Below, piece after piece: positions 1-12,083 of a DNA stretch of 64,000 nucleotides. Under the pieces are notes generated by a model that had not been told where the DNA came from, did no database searches, and saw only the letters and a program-made list of their open reading frames with translations. Source of the stretch: Carex sylvatica (lineage: Eukaryota > Streptophyta > Magnoliopsida > Poales > Cyperaceae); assembly GCA_964058845.1 (NCBI GenBank), contig CAXKVR010000027.1, forward strand, positions 1-64,000. Reading direction: 5' to 3'. Made by a program: the position numbers and the translations under genes. Numbering within the stretch: the stretch's first letter is position 1; each line of letters opens with the position of its first letter.

Positions 1-1413
1 TGTGCGCACTAATCTGAATCCATGCGCAGACTGAGTCTGCGTGAGTGATAGAAAACGAGATCCAACATAAAGGGTGGAATAATTTAATTTTGATTTTTTT
101 GGGTGGTAAAAAAAAATATCGGTATGTTCAAATCTTTGTGCATTTCAAATATAATGATTTCCTTCTTACTCTAAAAGCAATTATTTTATTAATTATTTTG
201 CATCACAGCGTCGTTTCTTATATCTAGGGTCAAAGTTGTTTTAGTAGTTTAGTACCACTCTCAACAGATATAATTTATTAATAAGCATGATTGCAAGTCA
301 CAAGCAAGTTATTTGACATTTTTGTCCAGGTACATATTTTATGTTCTTATCTTTAGGAGAAGGAATATATAATGATAAAGCGTTAAACATATGCCTGCGT
401 TTTCGCCAAAATTTTAAATCTCGCCACAAACTTTCTCTTGTCATTTCTGTGAAATTATTAGCGACTAAGCGCCCCTTGGATTTCTTCTAAAGAGTTTATT
501 CCTTTCATCTAAAAAAAAATTAAGTTTATTCCTATTTTTTTTTTCTGTTCCAATGAATGGGATGGTACACTATACGTGCTGTTGCTGTTGCAACTAACAG
601 AGCAACTCAAGTACCAAATTTATTATGTGGCTTAGAGGCTGGATTCTGAAACAAAAATTAATATACACCAAATTTCCAAATTAATATAAATCAAAGTATC
701 AAACTTATACCAGGCATATACAAACAAAAAGAAGAGGGTGGAAATTTTCAAATTATTATATACACCAAACTTAAGAAGCACATACAAACAAAAAGAAACG
801 GGCGCAAACTGGATGGTGATGATGTTTTATGGGACGGAATTGGAAAATTTGAATATGAGAACCAAAATTATGTTCCAAGATTAAAATTAATACAACTTTC
901 ATATATAGTTTTTAGCGGGAACGGTTAAGTATAAATTCTTATCTTTTCAAGGTAATTTCATTGTGGATTTGTTGACTTAAAATTAGAAGTGTAGAGCGTT
1001 TAAATAATTTGTAATTTTAAAATTTGACAATTGAAATGTAATATTTTATGCATACCATGTAACACCCAAGAAGTTGATAAATGTTAAAGCGAATATTACT
1101 CTTTCATTAAGTAACTCGAAATTAATAACAGTTCATATTTAACAGATTTTTTTTATTGAAATATCAACGAAAATTAAATGACATACATTTTGGTACACAA
1201 CAATGTATAAGTCTAATAACAAGTCTATATATAATATTTCATTTTTAAATCATTTTTTGGTTGATTTGAAAAATATACTCATACTTGTTAACTTAATCTG
1301 TTTTCAAAATTTTGCTATTAGATTTCTAAATAAGGAATAGAGCGGATAATGATTGTTAATTCGGTACAACAAGAGCTATCCAGCATAACGATTTATGTTA
1401 AATTCATAAAAAT
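1..1413. other. AT-rich intergenic DNA, no gene seen
   Basis: No coding region, RNA gene or bounded mobile element could be supported. The open frame at 45-227 (+) is short, has no recognisable domain and AT-rich composition, so I treat it as chance. A short motif of the type acatacaaacaaaaagaa occurs twice near 716-735 and 780-800, beside two copies of a tatacaccaaa motif, which suggests a small local duplication. Confidence 0.6.
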
Positions 1414-1802
1414 GAGGAGGGTTTAAATGCTTTTATTTTTTGTGCTTCTACCGTACTTCTATTTTTAAAAACTTTAATAATTAAAAATAAAAATAAAAAT
1501 GTTGGATATGATCTATATCATTTTATCTATGCGCAGGTAAAAAATTATGACATTTCAATTTAATTTGGTTATCATCAAAAGCTCGTAAAAAACTTACTAA
1601 TGTGGATAATTTCTAGACGTTAATTTTTCAACTTATTGATTCATATAAAAACAAAATTGAAATGTGATAATTTTTTATGAGAACATAGATAAAATAATAT
1701 AGATCACATTTATTTTGATTTTTAAATTTTAAATTATGAGTTATTAAAGTATTAAAAAATAGAGATATAGTGGATGAACAAAAAATGAAGGCATTTGAAC
1801 CA
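1414..1802. mobile_element. Foldback MITE, family E, degraded copy
   Basis: The left end starts GAGGAGGGTTTAAATGC and the right end carries ATGAAGGCATTTGAACC, the inverted complement of the family terminus. The sequence is alignable along its whole length with the better copy at 2613-3016 (shared segments include atttctagacgtt and acttattgattca). The last bases of the right terminus are lost, so the right border is approximate. No protein is encoded; the minus-strand frame over 1628-1888 is a by-product of the AT-rich palindrome. It should be a non-autonomous DNA transposon remnant; superfamily not assigned. Confidence 0.7.
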
Positions 1803-2116
1803 ATTTTTTTATTTATATCCAAAAAAATAATCAAAGAGAGGTCATTTTCAAAAGTACACAAACCAATTTTTTTTTTTCGAAAACTCATTCTAAAACCGAA
1901 AAAAAAAATTTCGGTATTTCAATTACGGAGTTTTTTTTTCTGTATTTAGTCCCAAAATCAGAATTTTTTTCCGAAAATGGGATTTCCTGGTCTCCAATTT
2001 TTTTTTTTATAAACTCATTTTTTTATAATATATGTATATGTATATATAATATAATACATTTATATATATGTATATATAATATAATACATTTATATATATG
2101 TATATGTATATATAAG

Positions 2117-2539
2117 AGGTTGGCTATTATGCTTATATAAGCATATCCCCACATATGCTAATAACTCATTTTTGTGTTTCTAATGTCCAAATGGTCGATC
2201 TGAACCATTAGATGTGATCTCTATATTGAAATGTGCTTGGAGACCAAATTTTATATTTTTCTGAATTTGTTTACTATTTATTAAGCCACTTTGAAAATTG
2301 CTGATCCAACGATGGCTTAACAAAACAGTAAATTCAGAAGCCACCGTTGGATCAGCGATTTTCAAAGTGGCTTAATAAATAGTAAATAAATTCAGAAAAA
2401 TGTAAAATTTGGTCTCCAAGCACATTTCAATATAGAGATCACATCTAATGGTTCAGATCGACCATTTGGACATTGGAAACACAAAAATGAGTTATAAGTA
2501 TATGTAGAGATATGCTTATATAAGCATAGTAGCCAACCT
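2117..2539. mobile_element. Foldback MITE, family A, copy 1
   Basis: It starts AGGTTGGCTATTATGC and ends with the inverted complement GCATAGTAGCCAACCT, with (TA)n-rich DNA on both sides. Length is 423 bp, exactly as in the copies at 12084-12506 and 21868-22290. The element is a palindrome almost end to end: the left arm (through the core module gtgcttggagaccaaatttt) is repeated inverted in the right arm, and the arms meet at a centre carrying a CCAACGGTGGC-type inverted repeat. It codes for no protein. The transcript would fold into one long hairpin. Confidence 0.88.
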
Positions 2540-2612
2540 TGTATATATAACACACACACACACACAAATATATATATGAATTATATTATATATACATATA
2601 CATATATTATAG

Positions 2613-3016
2613 AGGAGGGTCCAAATGCCTCCATTTTTTGTGCCTCCATCATGTCTCCATTTTTAAAAACTTTAATAACTCAAAATTTAGATCTTAAAAT
2701 TCAAAATAAAATCGTTGGATACGAACTATATGATTTTATCTATGCACGTGTAAAAAATTATGGCATTTCAACTTTGTTTTGTTTGTCATCTTGAGCTTGT
2801 AAAAATGTATACTAATGTGAATAATTTCTAGACGTTGATTTTTTAACTTATTGATTCACATAAAAGCAAAATCAAAATGTGATAATTTTTTATGGGCACA
2901 TAGAGAAAATAACATAGATCACATCTAACGGTTTCATTTTGAATTTTAAAATTTAAATTTTGAGTTATTAAAGTTTTTAAAAATGAAGGCATGATGGAGG
3001 CATTTGAACCCTCCTC
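2613..3016. mobile_element. Foldback MITE, family E, intact copy
   Basis: Termini GAGGAGGGTCCAAATGCC and GGCATTTGAACCCTCCTC are inverted complements, with TATA-rich flanks on both sides (attata before, tatatta after) that could hold a TA-type target duplication. The 404 bp element folds back along most of its length. The frame at 2576-2794 (+) runs through it and has no coding value. Family E shares only the AGATGTGATCTATGT-type motif with the other families in the window and is the most divergent of them. Confidence 0.85.
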
Positions 3017-3334
3017 TATATTATATTATATATACATATATTATAATAAAATGAGTTTAGAAAAAAAAAACTAAACGATGTTTTTTTGAAATTCTGATAC
3101 TTCGAATGCCCCGGGTGATATTCGGATCCACCTCGTCCCCCCTTTCGGAAAAGTATTCATATGCGCAAATCCGACTTTCCTAACCAAAGTTATGAATGTT
3201 TAATTTTTTTTTGAAAGCTCAACTTTGGAAATTCATAACTAACTGTAGAAAAATTCAAATAAATTGAAATTTATATTAATTCTGTGTATTTTTAAATGTT
3301 CTACATGCTGGTGTAATCACTTTTGCATTTTGGT

Positions 3335-3500
3335 TCATATACCAGTCCAGACCTATACTGGTAAATCAGTCCAGACTGGCCAGAGGGAGGTTTGCTAGGG
3401 GTCTGGCCCGCCCGTGATGGGGGTAGTCTGGTAGAATTTTTGGGCCGCCCGTGGGCCTGGCAGTCGGGGTAGTTTAAAAAAAAAAAAAAAAAAAGATGAC
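3335..3500. other. Short GC-rich segment ending in an A tract
   Basis: A GC-rich island (two forms of a gggccgcccgtg / gcccgcccgtga motif, and a cagtccagac motif twice) sits in AT-rich DNA and ends in an A tract at about 3476-3494. This could be the 3' end of a retroposed sequence, but no target duplication and no tRNA-like head were found. Identity unknown. Confidence 0.3.
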
Positions 3501-5815
3501 AAGGACATTTTTAAATTTTTTTTTTTTGAGGTATTAATAAAAATAGCTGCTTAAAATATTGCCATACAGTGATAATCACAAGTTCCAAACAGAAGAAAGA
3601 GAACACAATTAAATCTGTTGATTGATGAGTACTAGTTTTCAATTCAGTGATAAAAAATAATGGTATCCGTTTAAAAGACAACATATTCCAAATCCAAATA
3701 TATATATATTTTTTTAATATTACACAGCTAGATAACTTGACTTCAACGGCTCAACCTCCTATAAAAAAAAAAATCTGTTGGCTAATGTTGTCAACAAAGA
3801 AACATATATATTAACCCCTGTTATATCAATTGTGTTTTGAGAATTCAAATAAATAAATAAATTGAACAAAATTTGAATCAATCTTCATAAGACTAAAAAT
3901 TATGGTATGCTTGACCTGCTCATGACAGATGTTAACGAATATTGATTCTTTATGAAGAGACAATTTTAATTCTAGCAAAAGACGACAATAGAAAAAATAT
4001 AGGAGTTGACGAGCCCTAATATTAAAAAAATAAAATCTTATACTAATACATTGTATTTTGGATCCTGATAATTGTCCATGCACCTCTATCTTTCTATTTA
4101 TTTCCGCACTTAACTTCCATAATTGCATTGGGGACTACAAAAGCTCCAGTACTGATTTTTTTTTCTTTTAAAGTATTAATCTTCATTTACGGAAGTATGT
4201 ATACATAAGAAGAGAAATATTTATACCTATAAGTTGAATAATTTTTATAAAAATAATTATCTCTCCAATCAAACTCAAACTTGGGAGATCATACATGTTT
4301 TTAGAGATAAGGTTTTTTTCTTCATTCAATCTCATCCACATTTTTGACGATCTATAAGAAATTTTACGAATCTAAAATCATGAGCATCTTTTACGCAATT
4401 TTTGTCTTCGTTAGACAAGTATTTATACCTCGTTGTGCAAATTTTTATACCTATACTGCAAGTACCTTTTACATATGACACTGGATGACATATAAAAGTA
4501 TTAATATCAAGTATTACAAGTATTTATACCTATGCACTGGAGTATTTATACCTATGTGGTCAACTATTTTTGTTAGAGAAATGTTAATGCAGGGATAACT
4601 GGGAAAGGTTGATGCGACGATGCGGGCTCCTTACCACTTCATTTGATGAAGGTTGACACGGAGACCATTGATGACTGAAAAAAGAGTGGTCATATCAAGT
4701 TACGCATGCAAGTATTAATTTCCTATATTTTAGTATGTATACTTATGAACGAGTGTGTCAACTGAAAAAGAGAACCATATAATTAGCAGGGGACCATAGT
4801 ATATATATATATATTTTTTACACCCTGTTTGGATGGAGAATAGAGGAAGGGGTGGTGAAGAATAGAAGGGAATGAAATAGAATAGAAATGAAGATTAACA
4901 TATTTAACCTCTTCATGTTTAGATGATTAATGAGAGAATAAATTTAACTTTTTTTTTTGCCTTATTTCTTGTTTGGTTGATTAAAATTTAAAAGGTTAAT
5001 GACAAATTCGGTGGTTTTTGTAGGTTTGTGATAAAAAAACTTGTATGAGAATTATATTGTTAAGATGTAGGGTTGGACATTTATGTTATTTTTTCTAAAA
5101 ATATTTGCAACAAAATTTATTTCCATCTGTTACATCTCAAATTGAGAGAGAAACCAATTCTATTAATTACAATGATACAGTATTAAACATTTTACCTCCG
5201 ACATAATTTTATCAACCAAACACGATTCGACGAAATTTTTTCTAACAAATGGGGGGATAAATTAAGGTTGGGGGATAATTATAATTATTATTGTATTTTA
5301 CCGGATATAACTTTACTAAGTTTTATAACAAAAGTACTTGAAATTTCAAAATAAATATTAAATAGTACCAAAATAAATTTCTCAATCCACAATGCTGCAA
5401 TTCTATTCATTAATTGCTTGTATTTTATTCATAATTAAATTGTTATTTAATATATTATGAACAATATATTCATTCGACTTGTTACCCTAATTAATTTAAA
5501 AGATAATTCAAGGTACTGGTTGAGTCAATTCTTCAAGGACAAAATAAAAAAAATTATATTTTTCCTTTTTTTTTTATATTTTTAAACAAACTGTCATATA
5601 AATAAAATGTTCTTATGGGCCCCTTTTAAAGATTAATTTTTCTTCTTCTTAGTTTTATTTCTCTTTCAATAATTATAAAGGGAGTGAAATAATCTATCAA
5701 GTTTCTCAAAAAAAAAAATATTATAAAGGGAAAATACATCTTTAAAGGGACATAGAATTGAATTAAATAGGAGTAACAATAAATACCGCCCATGATGATA
5801 TTTTTGCCCAAACTT
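3501..5815. other. AT-rich intergenic DNA with a dispersed tatttatacctat motif
   Basis: No gene supported. Between about 4215 and 4560 the motif tatttatacctat recurs at least four times in imperfect form with irregular spacing, too loose to call a tandem array. Near 4827-4860 the text caccctgtttggatggagaa resembles the starts of several plant DNA transposons, but no matching right end was found. The minus-strand frames at 3826-4128 and 5626-5916 are AT-driven and have no recognisable domain. Confidence 0.5.
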
Positions 5816-6034
5816 TTATAAATATACAAAAATAAAATAAAATTACGAAATCTATTCAATTTTTTAAAGAATCTTGAAAAATACCCAATCCGCTTACTAA
5901 ACAATCGGATTTTCAATTTCTTTCTGTTGATCCAATTCCCAAAATTGGGAAAAATGTATGGTTACTTGGTATCCGGAAATATGGAGAGTGTCCGGTTATC
6001 CAATAACAAGTGTTGGTCCGGTTATTTGGTAACT
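5816..6034 (-). repeat. Dispersed repeat, inverted partner of 14257-14480
   Basis: This ~220 bp segment is found again in inverted orientation at 14257-14480. Shared landmarks include tggagagtgtc, ggattttcaatttcttt and aaatacccaatcc. The end facing the interior reads ggttatttggtaac on this side and ggttaccaaataac on the other. The two copies bracket the Athila-like element and the 12-14 kb MITE cluster. They may be two independent insertions of one family or the arms of a rearrangement. Confidence 0.75.
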
Positions 6035-6059
6035 GATAGGGGTCAAATAAGTCGTTATT

Positions 6060-7944
6060 TTTCCTATCACTTAGCCTAAATCATTGTCATTTATCATATT
6101 ACAATTATCTATTTTCTTAAGAATCAGATTATTTTTGCCATTTTATCCTAATTCTGAAGAATTGCAGATTTCTATTACTTTTAGGTCTAAAACGGGGGAA
6201 AAATAAAATATTTTGGACAACAAGTATTTTCCGTACAGATTGGACGCAAACCGAATGCACGTGAAGCAAGGAACTGGAGCAAGAATTCAAAGATTCTCGG
6301 TAACACACGGATGAGCCAAACTGCACGCCCAACCGCTCGCTATTGAAGAAGCCATCTGCACAGAAATGGCACAGTACACTGACTTTGGATCGCTTCCCGA
6401 GACCTGTACATCCCGAATCCGAACTTTAATCCTTCATGAAAGTTGTATATCGCGTTGTCTAGTTTCCAACAAAACTTGAATCAACTCAATTGGAGCTCGG
6501 ATGACGATTTTGCAGCCAAAATACTAAAGATCAACGAGTCTGCGCAGTTCAGCACATCCGTGTGTCTACCAGTATCCATGCGTTTTTTGCTAGATCCGCA
6601 CAGACTGCAGTTTCCAAAAGGAATGATAGTTATAGAATAACTTGGACTCCAAGCTACTTGCTATTCAAGTACCAATAACTCCAGAACATGTCCCCCTCTG
6701 CCTTAATACGTCTAAGAAGCCTATAAAAACCAATCCCTTTGTATCAATCTCTCATATTTCAATTTAGCAAGTTAGGGTTAGTTATAAGGCATATTGGAGC
6801 GGCATAATTCTACCTAAGGGAAGAATTGGCCAAGGATAGAGGTAAGGCAACAGTAAGAAGGCAGATGAGACTCTCAAGGTGTACTCCTTCCATCTCTCTT
6901 TCTTCTCTTTTGTTGTATCATGTCTCTTCTATCTCTTTTCATTGTGTAGTTGTCCATGAGAGGCTAGATAGAATCTTTCTAGGGTAAAGGCTTGTAATAT
7001 TGAATTCTTATGAGTTTAATCTAGTTGTTCATTTATATTATCTTTGCACTATGATATGAATTCTTACTGAGATCTCTATGCCTTATGTTCTTGTTTATAT
7101 TTATTGTGTGCTTAAAGTGACCTCGTATGCATGAAGTGTGCAATCCATTCATACCTTTAATTGGGTGGTTAACCAATATTCGAAGGATATAAGTATCTTA
7201 AATACAAGTAGAATAGACCGACTAGGTGCCCGCTTGTATTCAAATTGCAGTAAAGGAACCTATTATGATATGGTTTAGCAGACGAATGTCGCATTCTATG
7301 ACTAATAGTGGAGTAATCTTAATTATTGGTATTGCAAAGTATTAGTAATTAGGACTTATCATTAATCTTAATGCAATTGTAATAAGTACCTGACAAGTAC
7401 TTTTTCAGTTAGGGTGTTGTGAGACCGACAGGAGATCAACACTAGAACAGGATTAGCAGCTCTCAGATCGCATTGATACCAATACAGGACGTGTGCGATT
7501 CTGACTGGAGTTGAAACCAGACTTTGTACGGTTTACCCAAATGTGTACGGATGGTGACAGAGTTGCATGCTATTGAGTAACTTTGCAATTGACAGGTATT
7601 AGCAATAGCATGTGGTTGGTGACAAACCGTGCGCAATTGTTATGACAACCAGAACCTATATTAAATGAATAGGAATGATAGATAGCCTGATTCCTAGAAT
7701 CCTTTATTACCTTTAATCCTTTACTTTACTACTTGGATTGATCATCTTAAACACAACGGAACTCAACCAAACAACCAAACACAACTAAACAACCCTAGAA
7801 TTAGTTAACAACTTAACCTTAATACGCTGTCCTGTGGATCGACACCCAAATCTATACTATACGATAGATTCATACGCTTGTGAATCGATAGTAGAGTAGA
7901 CATTAGGGTTATAAATATTATTAGCATTGATTCTCACCATATCA
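6060..7944 (+). repeat. 5' LTR of the Athila-like element
   Basis: The right end is fixed by CA at 7943-7944 followed by a short spacer and the primer-binding site. Upstream lies cctgtggatcgacaccc (about 7831-7847), a segment also present inverted near the start of the solo LTR at 24247. A TATA box at 6722 divides a U3 region from about 1.2 kb of R-U5. The left border is not defined: no clear TG start with a matching 3' LTR was found. The small frames at 6129-6332 (-) and 6443-6640 (+) lie inside it and are not genes. Confidence 0.6.
6722..6729 (+). promoter_or_regulatory. Putative LTR TATA box
   Basis: TATAAAAA stands in front of a pyrimidine-rich stretch (tatcaatctctcatatttc), the layout expected of a U3/R promoter in an LTR. 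The solo LTR at 24247-26277 has a TATA box in the equivalent place, about 1.3 kb from the R-U5 end. Confidence 0.5.
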
Positions 7945-7951
7945 AGCTTTT

Positions 7952-7969
7952 TGACATCGTTGCCGGGGA
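7952..7969 (+). other. Primer-binding site, tRNA-Asp type
   Basis: TGACATCGTTGCCGGGGA matches the complement of the 3' end of plant tRNA-Asp (TGGCGCCGTTGCCGGGGA) at 15 of 18 positions. It starts eight bases after the LTR-terminal CA. This primer choice is typical of Athila-like elements. The three changes suggest that the copy is old. Confidence 0.75.
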
Positions 7970-8208
7970 TAGTGTGAAAGTTCTCATGAATTTTCACATT
8001 GTCATTAGGGTCTAGTTTAGTAATTAATTTTAGTCTTTAAGTTACATTTGTTTTCACCATGTATTCATATTTTTTAGATTTGGAGCAAGATATGCATGAG
8101 ACACCTTGGAGGCAAAAAATTTCATATTCCACATACTTGCAAGAGAAGCGAGAAATGCAAGAGAAGCAAGGGATTCTTTAGAGCCAAAGATTTTCATACT
8201 CTGCATAC

Positions 8209-9334
8209 TTGCAAGAGATGCAAGAGATAGAAGAATTAGATTATGATTCATACTATTCGTACTTGCAAGAGATGCAAAAGGAAGAGGACGATTCATATAA
8301 TAGATATTTGCAAGAGATACAAGAGATGGATGATCTATACTATCGGCAAGAGGCACTAGCATACGAACAGATTTATGAACCTCAACAAAATTGGCTCCAA
8401 CCACAATCTCATCAAGTGCAACTCAACCCTCCATTGATCCCTAGATCTAATTTAAGGTTCGAAAGAGAAAACTCCATCATAAGACAAGAGGAAGATGGTG
8501 ATTTGTTCTTCAGATTAACAGCGCCAAAAATGGACAATCAACCAACGAAGAAATGTGAAATCTGTCAGATAGAGCTTCTAATGCAGATAACACAATACCA
8601 CTGATGCAGGCAACATCGCGCATGGTTTCACCTCAATCGTATGCGATCCTCACGCATGATCGCACGCTACAGAAAAAATCAGACCAAACCCATGCGAATC
8701 AGCCAGAAACGCAAGCGTTTGCAGAGCCATGCCACACAGCGTCCCTACCATCCATGGAAGAGGCCATAGAGGATAAAGGTGAAGTAAATCAAATTGACAA
8801 ATCAAGGTATAACACTTTGCCTCATGAGCTTCGAGAACATCTCTTTGAATTTTTCGAGGAAGTTGTAGGAGAAGAAGAAGAGTTATAACCTTAGCCGAAA
8901 TGGACACTCTTATGAAGTGTCTCGAGATACTTCTCCGTAACAACAAATCGCATAAACGCTCCCTTCTCAATACCGAGATCAACACGGAAGTGATGAAAAT
9001 GAAGAAAGGTGAAGATGAGCAATTGGAGGAAGAACAAGTATTGGAAGAAAGTTTGTGCACACAACCACCTCTAAAAAAATATGCCAATCTTGAGATAACT
9101 CCAATTTCCAATGGCCTGGAAGAGACCAAGGTTTCAATCATAGAATCGAAGCCTCAACCGACCACTCTCAACATTGTCGCATCGGAAAATGTCATCAATG
9201 AAGAATTCACTATGCGAATTTTGGGTGTTTGGATTACAAACACTTGGGAGAATTATGATGCGTCATATGGTCATAAGGTAAAGATAAAACAACACATGAC
9301 TCATTTGGAGTTCAATGGAAATGCATCAAGTTAA
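8209..9334 (+). pseudogene. Broken acidic ORFs inside the Athila-like element
   Basis: Three consecutive open stretches (8209-8604, 8604-8888, 8900-9334) lie in different frames just after the primer-binding site, where gag would begin. The first is rich in Gln, Glu and Tyr with repeated YLQEMQ-type motifs; the last holds a Glu-rich run (residues about 32-52). No zinc knuckle, capsid signature or pol motif is visible. They may be a decayed gag-position reading frame of a non-autonomous lineage, interrupted by frameshifts at about 8604 and 8890. The antisense frame at 8650-9141 is a shadow. I do not assign a function. Confidence 0.35.
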
Positions 9335-12083
9335 TGACCTAAAAGAAGCGCTTCTTGGGAGGCAACTCAAGATAACTTTAAATTTCACAAATTTAATTTT
9401 CTTAGTTTAAAGTACATGCCAGTAAAAGAAACAACTCATAAACACTCTTTAGCAATGCAAGAGACAATAGTCGAAGGAAAGAAGCATAAAATCAAGCAGA
9501 ATGAAGAAAGTTTCTAATTCTGGTCCAGCAGGCATCCCGTGCGTTTGAGTCCCAAACCGCATATGAACGGATAAACCGCACAAAGTACAACCTGTGCTCA
9601 AATTGTAGATCTTCTCGCAATATTTCTGAAAAGTGGTCATACACTCAAAACGGAGTTACGAGTCAACATCTATGACTATTTTAAATTCAGGCGCTGATAT
9701 TCCAGCATGATGTACAGGCCATACTGCAGATCTGCACGCCCATGTGGATCAAGATAAGAGTCGCATAACATAGCCATGCTGATCACAACAGAAACTACAG
9801 GCCTGAAAGGAGAAGATTCATTAGGGAGTGTTTGCACCAAAGGCAAAGTTGAGGAAAGCTACAATGCACGAAGTTCAACTCTTTCTCCATCCTCGACTCA
9901 TTCTTCACGCTTTGGTTACCATCATACATGTTTTGTGAGTTATTTCTGGTTCTTATCTTTTTCTTTGGCTTTATTTACTACATTGGAAGACAATGTAAGA
10001 TCTAAGCTTAAGAGATAGATGTGAACCTTGTATCATATATATTAGGTAGAGTCATGGTTAGAATTTACACACTCAAGAGGAATAACATATTAACGTAAAC
10101 CTGCATAGAGAACATCAACTGATAGACACTATAAATCTGAAAATTTTCAAACAATCATTATGCTAAGGATTCAGCAGGGACTAGCTCTCTTAAATTTCTC
10201 TCGCACTTCCGTGCGATTTTGAGTCAACCGCATGTGACTGAGAGACTGCACCAAATCAATATTCTCCCAACCTTAAATTGATAGTCTCCATTCACACACT
10301 ATTGACCCAATCCGCATGCAAATCATGCCTCGGCAAATCCCATATGATCAATGAAAATATACAATGTCTTTCAGCAGTGCGGATCACCTGAGAACTGCAT
10401 GCAACTGAACATGCCTATGTTAGTTGTTAAAAGTACAAAAATTGCTAAGTATGCACATGCATACGTTTCTCATAAATCGCAAGCTGGCTCTGAAGAAGGT
10501 AAAATCAGTTGCACACGAACCCGCCACAAACGCATACTGGCTCTGAATAAGGTAAATCTAGTAGCATGCAGATCAGCCATGAATCGCATGTAATTCTAAT
10601 ATATTTGTGGATTGAAGAAGAATTCAAGGAGGAAATATTCTAAGTTATTAGTTTACATGCTCATCTATATACATTCCTAGGAACTACTAACAACAGTTTA
10701 TTTTAGAAGTTTTCTATTTTTAGAATCTTTTAAGAATGGAGCCTTATTTCTAGAAGTAACAACCAATTACTTCAAGATCCACATGCCATCTCCCCTCATA
10801 AACTGAAGTTTATCACTCATTCATCCTCCTAGCATAGCAATACAACACTCCTCGCTATATGGCCTCTTTGCAGATTACCACCACTATAAAATAAGCAACA
10901 TTTCATGGCACACCTCATCCCTTCTAAAGTCTGTAAGTTCAATGGTTCTAACCCCTCTCCTTTAAGTCTCCGAATTAATTAACATCGCTAATGATGTAAA
11001 GATTTAAGCTTGGGGGGAGAAAGTGTAGGAACCATGTATCTTTGCATTACACGTTTACTTTTTGTACTTGTGAAAACTAGATTTTTACCTAATCATGAAT
11101 CGGGTCTCTTGTTAGACTTATTATGATGTTTACCTAGTCTTTGTGAATTGTATTTAGGTTTAAAGAGTCTATACTTGTTGAATTATGAAAGAGAAAGATT
11201 TTGATGAAAATTGCCAAGTCAAACTTGAATATCTATATCCTCCAAGACACTTGAATGATCTTTTTATAATAAGAAAGACTAAGGATAACAACATATTCTA
11301 GATTGAAAAGAAAATTTCAGAAATAAATATATTAGAATTGTTACATGTGAGAAATTTATAAAGTAAAAAATATTCAAATTACATTCTTTTTAAATTTTGA
11401 CCCCGATAATTTGATGAAGTCTAAGGATAATTCCTAGGTATGAGTATTTAGAAATTGTGTGTATTCATAGTGAACATGACTCAAACTTTGCATTTGTATA
11501 TAATTCATTTACTTTTCCAAAAATGCAAGAAAAAAAAAATCAGAAAAACATAAAAATACAAAAAATTCAAAAAATAGAAAAATAGAAAAATATGATTAAA
11601 GGGTGGAGATAGAAAAATAAGTACCGACGCCTACACAAAAATAGTTGTCAATAGACTCGAAAGATCTCCCATCCACTCGGCTTGATCTAGGGCCTGATGA
11701 AATCCTTAGGTGCATTCGGAACGTATAACCTCTCGTTTGTATCTATGCGTTAGAAGGGTGGAACCGGATCGAATGAGAAGGTGGATTTTATCTATTTTTA
11801 TTTTTAATTTTTACCCCTCTTTTAAATTTTCAGAATTTTTGCATTTGCATAAGTCATGCTTTACTAACACACTTAGTCACTTAGTTTTATCCCAAACCCA
11901 AGGATATGATCGAAAAAGGGATCAAGACATAAGGGAAATTGTGAAATGAATGTTTATCTTCTTTGTAGGTATTCTCATAGAAATATATGTATATATATGT
12001 GTGTGTTTATATATATATATATATATTATGTATATATATAATATGTAAATATATAATATATGTATACATATATATATATATAG
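9335..12083 (+). other. Non-coding 3' part of the Athila-like element
   Basis: About 2.7 kb with no convincing gene. It holds the gcgcttcttgggaggcaac motif, a stretch at 9600-9689 that is homologous to part of the solo LTR (25832-25921), the purine tract near 11010, and an A-rich block of short caaaaa/gaaaaa repeats at 11520-11600. The plus frames at 9776, 10351 and 11710 show no domain. Confidence 0.5.
11008..11023 (+). other. Polypurine-tract-like motif
   Basis: The run gcttggggggagaaag followed by TG is the type of purine tract found in the 3' region of Athila/Tat elements. In those elements such a tract can be internal as well as LTR-adjacent. Here the downstream sequence does not match the 5' LTR, so I do not claim a 3' LTR start. 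Confidence 0.4.

Larger units (their letters stand above)
1990..3070. repeat. Possible larger AT-rich element enclosing MITEs
   Basis: A left block near 1990-2035 (ataaactcattttttt then ataatatatgtata) returns as its inverted complement near 3032-3064 (tatattataataaaatgagttta). The same left block also occurs near 13280-13315. Between the two inverted blocks lie (TA)n tracts and two complete MITEs (2117-2539 and 2613-3016). This is compatible with an older AT-rich element that later received two MITEs, but the blocks are simple enough in composition that convergent (TA)n sequence cannot be excluded. Confidence 0.3.
6060..12083 (+). mobile_element. Athila-like Ty3/gypsy derivative without pol
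   Basis: Plus-strand order: an LTR-type region with TATA box (about 6060-7944), a primer-binding site for tRNA-Asp (7952-7969), short broken acidic ORFs (8209-9334), a gcgcttcttgggaggcaac motif at 9339-9366 of the kind I recognise from Athila/Tat 3' regions, and a purine tract gcttggggggagaaag at 11008-11023. No reverse transcriptase, integrase, RNase H or protease sequence is present. A second copy of the LTR is not visible downstream; the sequence runs into a MITE cluster at 12084. It therefore resembles a LARD-type non-autonomous element that has also lost its 3' end. The left border is a guess; the right limit is simply where the next element begins. Confidence 0.65.

Noticed and set aside
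4827..5300. Transposon starting caccctgtttggatgg
   Set aside because: The start resembles known plant elements, but no inverted right end or target duplication could be found.
8650..9141. 163-codon minus-strand ORF
   Set aside because: It is antisense to the acidic ORFs of the Athila-like element; its Ser/Leu richness follows from the GAA/GAG codons on the other strand.
11024..11950. 3' LTR of the Athila-like element, starting TG after the purine tract
   Set aside because: No similarity to the 5' LTR (6060-7944) could be seen by eye, so the tract may be internal.
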